Assembly (NCBI GenBank): GCA_004173415.1
Contig: SEHC01000121.1
Coordinates: 1-10,987, forward strand
Reading direction: 5' to 3'
Origin: Lysobacteraceae bacterium
Lineage (GTDB): Bacteria > Pseudomonadota > Gammaproteobacteria > Xanthomonadales > Xanthomonadaceae
Length of the DNA: 10,987 bases
Shown piece by piece: positions 1 to 5,254 of this stretch; positions within the stretch are counted from its first letter, which is position 1, and each line of letters begins with the position of its first letter. Made by a program: the position numbers and the translations under genes. The notes beneath the pieces are model-generated. The model did not search any database. It saw nothing but the letters and a program-made list of their open reading frames with translations, and was not told the origin of the DNA.

Positions 1-482
1 TCGCCATGGTTGCGGGCCACGTTGCCGAGGTCGTAGACGCTGACGTCGCTCACGTAGCCATTGAGCTCGGTCTTGGCGATCGCCTTGCTGGTGTTGAAGG
101 AGTTGGTGAAGTTGGAAGTCGCGGTACTGCCGTTGTTCGCAGCGGTGGTGCCGTATCCATCCGATTCGGCATAGCCATCGTTGTTGCGGTTGTCACCGCT
201 GTGGTCGTCGCTGTTATCGCTGTTGTCGCTGTTGTCGCTGTTGTCGCTGTTGTCGCTGTTGTCAGTGAAACTGTTGTCGCTGTTGTCGCTGTTGTCAGTG
301 AAGCTGTTGTCGCTGTTATTGCTGTTGTCACTGTTGTCACTGTTGTCGGTGACGGAGCCGTCAATTGCCACCTGCAGGTTGCTTCCTGGCCCATTCTCGG
401 TGTTCTCGGCCGCAGCAGCTGCCGCCGAGATCCCTATCGCCAGAAGCAATGCCGTGGCAAGCGTGGTCTTCTTGGTGCTCAT
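1..482 (-). CDS. Secreted Asp-Asn-Ser repeat protein, N-terminal part (runs off left edge)
   Basis: The frame starts at an ATG (480-482) and stays open for 160 full codons to the window edge, so the C-terminus is not visible. Residues 1-25 form a Sec signal peptide: MSTKK, a hydrophobic core (LATALLLAIGIS), then a poly-Ala tail with likely cleavage near AAA-EN. Residues 46-91 are 14 Asp-Asn-Ser-type triplets (one is Asn-Asn-Ser) interrupted twice by Phe-Thr. After that comes an acidic D/N/G/H stretch and then an Asn/Ser/Thr-rich part ending in TELNGYVSDVSVYDLGNVA. A strong AGGAG lies 8 nt upstream of the ATG, which fixes the start. Function is not known from sequence. Similar low-complexity secreted proteins are often auto-annotated as 'adhesin' or 'heme utilization protein', so an extracellular surface or matrix role is an inference only. 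Long open frames on the opposite strand here are by-products of the repeat. Confidence 0.8.
   Translation of the reverse strand, partial: MSTKKTTLATALLLAIGISAAAAAAENTENGPGSNLQVAIDGSVTDNSDNSDNSNNSDNSFTDNSDNSDNSFTDNSDNSDNSDNSDNSDNSDDHSGDNRNNDGYAESDGYGTTAANNGSTATSNFTNSFNTSKAIAKTELNGYVSDVSVYDLGNVARNHG
210..347 (-). repeat. Tandem 9-bp repeat encoding (Asp-Asn-Ser)n
   Basis: On the coding strand the unit is GACAACAGC with minor synonymous changes (AGT for AGC, GAT for GAC), one unit beginning AAT (Asn), and two 6-bp TTCACT (Phe-Thr) insertions. The order is five triplets, FT, three triplets, FT, six triplets. The last six units nearest the C-terminus (210-263) are almost identical at the DNA level. 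The unit length is a multiple of three, so slippage would change protein length without a frameshift. It lies wholly inside the secreted-protein gene. Confidence 0.9.
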
Positions 483-490
483 ATCGGTTT

Positions 491-495
491 CTCCT
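491..495 (-). promoter_or_regulatory. Shine-Dalgarno site of the repeat-protein gene
   Basis: The minus strand reads AGGAG followed by 8 nt (AAACCGAT) and then ATG. This is a near-optimal ribosome binding site and the main support for the start at 482. Confidence 0.8.
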
Positions 496-552
496 GCGTC
501 CCACACCCGGGGGAGGTGCTGAATAAGACGCTCGTCGCATTTAATAAAGGTT

Positions 553-581
553 TTGTTATTGATGCGCATGGAGTTTGTGAA
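553..581 (-). promoter_or_regulatory. Tentative sigma70-type promoter for the repeat-protein gene
   Basis: On the minus strand a TTCACA box (576-581, 5 of 6 to the -35 consensus) is followed after 17 nt by TAACAA (553-558, only 3 of 6 to the -10 consensus). The spacer contains the 8-bp palindrome ATGCGCAT (562-569), which could be an operator or chance. Another AT-rich stretch nearby (TATTAAAT on the minus strand, about 539-546) could be the true -10. The leader would be about 60-65 nt. Confidence 0.3.
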
Positions 582-595
582 GAAGAATTAATGTT

Positions 596-627
596 CTACA
601 GGAGGTTCGTGTGCCGGACTCCTGTAG
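596..627. repeat. Perfect 9-bp inverted repeat (stem-loop) upstream of the repeat-protein gene
   Basis: CTACAGGAG (596-604) and CTCCTGTAG (619-627) are exact reverse complements separated by 14 nt. After a one-base bulge the stem can extend inward by about four pairs including one wobble (606-609 with 615-618). No T-run follows on either strand, so it is not a standard intrinsic terminator. It lies about 115-145 nt upstream of the start at 482, outside the tentative promoter. It could be an operator, an RNA hairpin near the 3' end of the crcB transcript, or a dispersed palindromic repeat. Confidence 0.5.
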
Positions 628-849
628 CGTCGATTACAAGCGGGCGGGCCAATAACGCACGTAAAAATGAGAAGCGGACAAACTGACCATGATTGATGCT
701 CCGGCCAGCGGGGTGGGCCGTTAAGACCATTTGTCAGAAAATCGCAGGCAGCTGATTTCAGGAGGGAAAACAGGCTTTTCTTCGCGCCGGAAGGGTCGCG
801 GTTGCGCTGGAGAAAGCGTCGCTGTATGCAGGTTTGGATGCGGCTGCAG

Positions 850-1257
850 TCAGCCCAGTGCTGGCCTGATCGACATGGCCACCCTGCTTCCCAGCCACAC
901 CAGGGCCAAGCCGGCGATGATGCTGATGGCCAGGTAGGACAGCAACTGCGGGACGCGGTCGTTTCGCGCCAGCAACAGGCATTCCACCATCAGTGCAGAG
1001 AACGTGGTCATTGCACCGAGCATGCCGACCACCAGGAAGGCGCGCCAATAGAGCGCGGAAGGGCCGCGTGCTTCCAGCCACATCACCAGGAAGCCCGCGG
1101 CGAAGGAGCCGAGCAGGTTCACCGCCAGGGTGCCCCATGGAAATCCCGTTCCGAGCTGACGCAGCAAGAGCGCGCCCAGCCAGAAGCGACCCGCCGCGCC
1201 AAGCGCACCGCCGGCCATCACCAGCGCCAGTTGCTGCCAGGCGGTCCCCGCCCACAT
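850..1257 (-). CDS. crcB: Fluoride ion channel/exporter CrcB (FluC)
   Basis: A 135-residue, four-helix membrane protein of the CrcB/FluC family, which forms dual-topology dimers in the inner membrane and lets toxic cytoplasmic F- out. Family motifs are GGALGAAGRF (16-25), the VNLLGSFAAG helix (46-55, with the conserved pore Asn at 47) and GAMTTFSALMVE (81-92). Approximate helices are 8-28, 38-60, 69-96 and 104-127. Length is normal for the family (about 120-135). The second Phe of the usual TTFSTF motif is Leu here (L89). The ATG lies 2 nt after the rarA stop codon and has only a weak Shine-Dalgarno, suggesting translational coupling to rarA. No separate promoter or fluoride riboswitch is visible upstream, because rarA coding sequence fills that space. 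Confidence 0.93.
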   Translation of the reverse strand: MWAGTAWQQLALVMAGGALGAAGRFWLGALLLRQLGTGFPWGTLAVNLLGSFAAGFLVMWLEARGPSALYWRAFLVVGMLGAMTTFSALMVECLLLARNDRVPQLLSYLAISIIAGLALVWLGSRVAMSIRPALG

Positions 1258-1259
1258 GC

Positions 1260-2624
1260 TCAGCGCGCCTGCGACTTGCGCACAGCTTCGGCGCGCGCGG
1301 CACGCAGGGCGTCGAGCTTCTCCTTCAGCTTGATCTCCATGCCCCGCTCGACGGGCTGGTAATAGACCCGTTCGCCCATCGCGTCGGGGAAGGCGGTCTG
1401 CCCCAGGGCGATGCCGTCCTCGGCATCGTGGTCGTACTGGTAACCCCTGGAGTAGCCCAGCTCCTTCATCAGCTTGGTCGGAGCATTGCGAAGATGCAGC
1501 GGGACATCCTGGGTGCCGTACTGGCGCACGTCGACGCGGGCCGCGCCAAAGGCCACGTAGGCGGCATTGGATTTTGCGGTGCTGGCCAGGTAGATCACCA
1601 GCTGGGCCAGGGCCAGTTCGCCCTCGGGGCTGCCGAGGCGGTCATAGGTATCCCAGGCCTGGATGGCCATCTGCAAGGCGCGCGGATCGGCCAGGCCGAT
1701 GTCCTCCACCGCCATGCGGGTCATGCGACGGGCCAGGTAACCCGGGTCGCAGCCACCGTCCAGCATCCTTGCCAGCCAGTACAACGCCCCGTCCGGATTG
1801 GAGCTGCGCACGGATTTGTGCAGGGCCGAGATCTGGTCGTAGAACTGCTCGCCACCCTTGTCGAAGCGGCGGGTCCGGTCGGCCAGCACCTGCAGGAGGG
1901 TTTGTTCGGTGATCTCGCCGCCTTCGCCCGAGGCGAGTTCGGCTGCGATTTCCAGCAGGGTCAGGCCGCGGCGGACGTCGCCATCGGCGGCCCCGGCGAT
2001 CTCGTCCAGCAACGTGTCCGGGACGTGGATGCCCTGCCCGCCCAAGCCGCGGGCTTCGTCGTCCAGCGCGTGCTTGAGTGCTTGCATGATGTCCTCGCGG
2101 GAAACCGCTTCCATCACGTGGACGCGGCAGCGCGAGAGCAGCGCGGAATTGAGCTCGAACGAAGGATTCTCGGTGGTCGCGCCGACGAACAGGATCGTGC
2201 CGCGTTCGATATGCGGCAGGAACGCATCCTGCTGGGCCTTGTTGAAGCGATGGACCTCGTCGACGAACAAGACCGTATGGCGGCCATCGGCGAAGCGATG
2301 GGCGGCTTCCGCCAGGACCTGGCGCACTTCGGGCAGGCCCGACAGAACCGCGGATATCGCCTTGAACTCGGCGTCCGCATAGCGGGCGAGCAGCAGGGCC
2401 AGGGTGGTCTTGCCGCAGCCGGGCGGACCCCACAGGATCATCGAATGCACATGGCCGGATTCAACCGCGCGACGCAATGCGCTGCCTGGCGCCAGCAGCC
2501 TGCGCTGCCCGACCATTTCATCCAGGCTGCGCGGACGCATGCGTTCGGCCAGTGGCCGCATCGCGCTGCGGTCAACGCTGAGCAGGTCGGGTTCGTCGGT
2601 CAGTTTTGACTTGGCTTTGGCCAC
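1260..2624 (-). CDS. rarA: Replication-associated recombination protein A (RarA/MgsA), AAA+ ATPase
   Basis: A 454-residue clamp-loader-like AAA+ ATPase, related to yeast Mgs1 and human WRNIP1, acting at stalled or gapped replication forks in the cytoplasm. Visible motifs: Walker A GPPGCGKT (66-73), Walker B LFVDEVHRF (119-127), sensor 1 GATTENPSF (148-156) and the arginine-finger region LLSRCR (162-167). The C-terminal half matches the family's tetramerisation region (RMTRMAVEDIGLADPRAL, then YQYDHDAEDG and YYQPVERG). The start chosen is GTG at 2622-2624: it gives the short charged N-terminus usual in this family and no in-frame ATG lies just upstream. An ATG at codon 22 is a less likely alternative, and neither start has a good Shine-Dalgarno. 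It follows lolA by 43 nt and is followed by crcB after 2 nt. The position after ftsK and lolA is conserved in gammaproteobacteria. Confidence 0.95.
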   Translation of the reverse strand: MAKAKSKLTDEPDLLSVDRSAMRPLAERMRPRSLDEMVGQRRLLAPGSALRRAVESGHVHSMILWGPPGCGKTTLALLLARYADAEFKAISAVLSGLPEVRQVLAEAAHRFADGRHTVLFVDEVHRFNKAQQDAFLPHIERGTILFVGATTENPSFELNSALLSRCRVHVMEAVSREDIMQALKHALDDEARGLGGQGIHVPDTLLDEIAGAADGDVRRGLTLLEIAAELASGEGGEITEQTLLQVLADRTRRFDKGGEQFYDQISALHKSVRSSNPDGALYWLARMLDGGCDPGYLARRMTRMAVEDIGLADPRALQMAIQAWDTYDRLGSPEGELALAQLVIYLASTAKSNAAYVAFGAARVDVRQYGTQDVPLHLRNAPTKLMKELGYSRGYQYDHDAEDGIALGQTAFPDAMGERVYYQPVERGMEIKLKEKLDALRAARAEAVRKSQAR

Positions 2625-2667
2625 GTAGCCATTGTAGGCGAGCGCGTCATGCGCCCGCCATGCGTGC

Positions 2668-3303
2668 TCAGAGGTCGCCGACCACGTCCACGCCCTTGCC
2701 TGGCGTGTACTTGAACGTGCTGCCCGTGAAAGCGGGATTGCGCTTCCAGCCGCTGAAGTTTATGCGGGTGTTCTGGCCCACGGCGTCCACGACCTCCATC
2801 CTGGCCAGCCCTGCCTTGCCAAAGCCCAGTTTCGCGGACTGGAAACCGGCATCGCCCTCCACCTTCGGGGTCAGGGTGAGCCACTCCAGGCCATCGGCAT
2901 TGCCGCTTTCCTTGACGTTGAACTGTTTGTCGAGCTTGGACGGATCGATCAGTGCAGACAGGGGGCTGTTCTGCTCCTCGCTGCCCTGCCCTCGCACGGT
3001 GACCTGCTGCAGGTCGGGATCGTAGACCCAGACCTTGGCCCCATCGGCGACGATCAGCTGCGGATACGGCTTGGCGTATTCCCAACGGAAAAGGCGCGGG
3101 GCCGAAAGCGCGACCCGACCGCTGGAGGTCTCCTTGAGCTTGCCCTTGGTGTCGTACACCTGCTGGGTGAACTGCCCGTCCAGACCCTTGAGGCCGGTGG
3201 TGAAGGCCTTGAGGCTGTCGCGCGCGCCGGCCGATGCGTTGCCGGCCAGGAATGCGCCGCCCAGGACCAGCGCGGGGAACCACATGCGGAGGGACTGCTT
3301 CAT
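2668..3303 (-). CDS. lolA: Outer-membrane lipoprotein carrier protein LolA
   Basis: A 211-residue periplasmic chaperone that takes lipoproteins released by LolCDE at the inner membrane to LolB at the outer membrane. Residues 1-25 are a signal peptide (MKQSLRMWFP, hydrophobic core, cleavage near ASA-GA). The mature part has the LolA signature: GLDGQFTQQVYD (40-51), then the block PRLFRWEYAKPYPQLIVADG (69-88) followed by VWVYDPDLQQVTV (91-103). The fold ends near TPGKGVDVVGDL, at the usual family length. The same frame runs open upstream of 3303, but this ATG is preceded by AAGGA at 5 nt spacing and begins the signal peptide, so longer starts are rejected. It sits 82 nt after the transglutaminase-like gene and 43 nt before rarA, so cotranscription is likely. 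Confidence 0.95.
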   Translation of the reverse strand: MKQSLRMWFPALVLGGAFLAGNASAGARDSLKAFTTGLKGLDGQFTQQVYDTKGKLKETSSGRVALSAPRLFRWEYAKPYPQLIVADGAKVWVYDPDLQQVTVRGQGSEEQNSPLSALIDPSKLDKQFNVKESGNADGLEWLTLTPKVEGDAGFQSAKLGFGKAGLARMEVVDAVGQNTRINFSGWKRNPAFTGSTFKYTPGKGVDVVGDL

Positions 3304-3385
3304 CGGGAATCCTTGGTTTACGTTCGGGGCACAGTGTCGCCAGCCGAAGCTGAACACGTGCCGATCATGCCGGTGCCAGCTGAAC

Positions 3386-5203
3386 TCATTGCCCTGCCCG
3401 TACAGGCGCGGGCACCGCCTCCAGGTCGCCGTAAACGATCTGCGCGCGGAAGCCACGCCGCACCTGCTGGTAGATCTCGCGGAACGCGGGATAGTCCCCG
3501 GGCTGGCAGACCTTGTCATTGCCGTGGATGGCGTTCAGCCTGAGGCGATGGGTCGCGACTACCCGCTGCCCCTCCTGCTTCCAACTCGATTCGTATGATC
3601 CTGCGGCATTTTCGAAACTGTCGCTGCGCGGCACCGCGATGATCGGCACGCTGGCGGGGAAGTCGAGCGTGTAGGTTTCCTCGCGAAGGCTGTCGTTGCA
3701 GTAGAACGGCGTTGCGTTGGCCGGGCTGGAGGCCGTGGCGTGGATGTTGCGCATCGATTCGGCGCCAGGCGGATCCGGCAGCACCATGCCGCCGACGGTG
3801 CTGAAGTCGACGTAGTCCGAGGCATCGAAATCGAACGCATAACCGAATGGCCGGGACAGGTCGTCGACTTCGCCCTGCAGCCTGATGCGGCCGGCGCCAT
3901 TGAAGCCGGAGGCCGACATGATCGACTCCTGGATGCGGGCCCGGTTCTGCGAAGTCAACTGGGCGAAGGCGCCGCGCAGGCCGATTTCGCCCGAGGCACC
4001 GCTGTCCTGCACGGTGCGTCCGCTGACGCTGCCGTCGGCCTTGAATTCGTAATGGCTGCTGGCCCGATAGGCGCTGACGGCCGGATCGTTGGGCGGGGTG
4101 CGGGCGATCCGGCCATCGGCGGTGTGGACCACCGGCGCGCCCAGGTCGCTGGCCGGCAATTGGCCGAAGCGTGCGTAGGGGCTAGTCGAATCCAGGTACA
4201 GGTCGAATTCGGGCAGGTAATTGATTGCGTGGTTGAAACGACCCAGCACCGCCACCTGCGGCAAGGTGGGTCCGCCGCCGGCGCCGATCAGCACCGGGGT
4301 GCTGACGATGCCCTTGGCTGCCAGCAGTGCCTCGAGGATGACGGTATGGTCCTTGCAGTCGCCGTAGCGGTTGGCAAGGATGCTGTCGGCCGGATTCGGT
4401 TCCAGTCCACCGTTGCCCAGGTAGACGGCGACGTAGCGGATGTTCCGCGCAACCCACTGGTAGATCGCCGCGGCCTGTAGCCGGCGGTCATCGATGCCGC
4501 GGGTGATCTGCGCGGCGCGATCGGCGACCGCAGGCGTGACCCGCGCCGCTTCTGCGCCCTTCAACTGGTAGGCGCGGCCGAGGGCCGGGTAATCGGCGTA
4601 GGTGCTGGCCATGATCGTCGGGCCGTACTCCCAACCCGCGGTGGTCCAGTTCTGGTTCTGCATCGGGGTGCTGCGCCGGTAGGACCATGACCAGCGCGCC
4701 TGGCCGCCCCGCACTTCCGGGCGGTCGCCTCCCTGCACGCCGCGGCTGTAGACCTGCATGGGCAAGGACGCCGGGGCGCTCAGCGTGACCCTGGCATCGT
4801 CGTACTGGGTGAACAGGCTGAAGTTTTCCCACAGGCCGAAATATCCCGGGAAGTAGGCGATGTTCTGCTTCTGGCGGTAGCGGTAGACCAGTCGCGTGCC
4901 GGGCGCCAGGTTGGGGAAGACGATGACCTTGACCTTGCGGTCGGCATACATGGCGGCCGAAGCGCTGGAATAGCTTTCCTGGGTATAGATCTTGTCGGCC
5001 GGTACCTCATGGCGCTGTCCGTAGTCGGCGCGGTAACGCACATAGCTGAAGCTGTTGGCCGGTTCGGGCGCCTCGTCCGTGGTCTGCGGCGCGGCAGCCT
5101 GGGAGCCGGCAGGTTCCGGTGATGGCGCGGTTTGCGCGGCGTCCTGGGCCCGTACTAACGTGGGCAACAGAGCGATCGACAGGACGAGGCCAATCAGGCG
5201 CAT
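3386..5203 (-). CDS. Periplasmic DUF3857/transglutaminase-like protein
   Basis: A 605-residue protein with a signal peptide (MRLIGLVLSIALLPTLVRA, cleavage near residue 19) and a Pro/Ala/Glu-rich linker (about 20-50). An N-terminal beta-rich region resembling DUF3857 follows (about 52-225; VFPNLAPGTRLVYRYR is typical). The transglutaminase-like core spans about 230-345 and keeps a plausible Cys-His-Asp triad: C283 in RYGDCKDH, H325 in FNHAINYL, D338 in LYLDST. A beta-rich C-terminal domain ends at 605. This superfamily includes proteases and amidases as well as cross-linking enzymes, so the substrate cannot be told from sequence. Export and an intact triad suggest an active periplasmic thiol enzyme. 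The ATG has only a weak GGA upstream. It starts 51 nt after ftsK and ends 82 nt before lolA. The family call is confident; the function is unknown. Confidence 0.85.
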   Translation of the reverse strand: MRLIGLVLSIALLPTLVRAQDAAQTAPSPEPAGSQAAAPQTTDEAPEPANSFSYVRYRADYGQRHEVPADKIYTQESYSSASAAMYADRKVKVIVFPNLAPGTRLVYRYRQKQNIAYFPGYFGLWENFSLFTQYDDARVTLSAPASLPMQVYSRGVQGGDRPEVRGGQARWSWSYRRSTPMQNQNWTTAGWEYGPTIMASTYADYPALGRAYQLKGAEAARVTPAVADRAAQITRGIDDRRLQAAAIYQWVARNIRYVAVYLGNGGLEPNPADSILANRYGDCKDHTVILEALLAAKGIVSTPVLIGAGGGPTLPQVAVLGRFNHAINYLPEFDLYLDSTSPYARFGQLPASDLGAPVVHTADGRIARTPPNDPAVSAYRASSHYEFKADGSVSGRTVQDSGASGEIGLRGAFAQLTSQNRARIQESIMSASGFNGAGRIRLQGEVDDLSRPFGYAFDFDASDYVDFSTVGGMVLPDPPGAESMRNIHATASSPANATPFYCNDSLREETYTLDFPASVPIIAVPRSDSFENAAGSYESSWKQEGQRVVATHRLRLNAIHGNDKVCQPGDYPAFREIYQQVRRGFRAQIVYGDLEAVPAPVRAGQ

Positions 5204-5254
5204 GGGCGGTTCCGGTTGTTCTGGCGGGTGGGGCCGCGAAGTGGACGGGCAGGT

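Larger units (their letters stand above)
483..849. other. Intergenic region between crcB and the repeat-protein gene
   Basis: This 367-nt gap separates the end of crcB from the start of the repeat-protein gene; both are on the minus strand. It holds the Shine-Dalgarno site, the tentative promoter and the 9-bp inverted repeat listed separately. Two weaker hairpins are also visible: CGGCC/GGCCG at 702-706 and 716-720, and GAAAA/TTTTC at 766-770 and 776-780. Neither is followed by a U-rich tail on the minus strand, so I see no convincing terminator for the crcB-distal operon. No convincing gene is present on either strand. The part between about 530 and 600 is clearly richer in A and T than the rest of the window. 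Confidence 0.6.

Noticed and set aside
6..686. A 226-codon plus-strand frame with long Val-Val-Ala runs
   Set aside because: The Val/Ala runs are the complement of the Asp-Asn-Ser repeat. The minus-strand frame instead has a signal peptide and an ideal Shine-Dalgarno.
609..686. Small plus-strand peptide starting at a GTG just after AGGAGG (14 codons from 611 or 25 codons from 609)
   Set aside because: The AGGAGG is one arm of a perfect inverted repeat, the GTG at 609 is too close to it, and the 14- and 25-residue products have no recognisable feature. Without expression data it cannot be called.
760..765. AGGAGG Shine-Dalgarno-like sequence on the plus strand
   Set aside because: No ATG, GTG or TTG follows at a workable distance with an open frame, so it is probably chance.
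993..2609. A 538-codon plus-strand open frame opposite crcB and rarA
   Set aside because: It is the stop-poor antisense frame of a GC-rich gene; its translation is Gln/Arg/Ala/Gly-rich without a domain, while RarA on the other strand has every AAA+ motif.
3304..3385. Direct repeat AGCTGAAC (3348-3355 and 3378-3385) in the gap before lolA
   Set aside because: Two 8-mers 30 bp apart are plausible by chance; no promoter boxes or clear hairpin accompany them.
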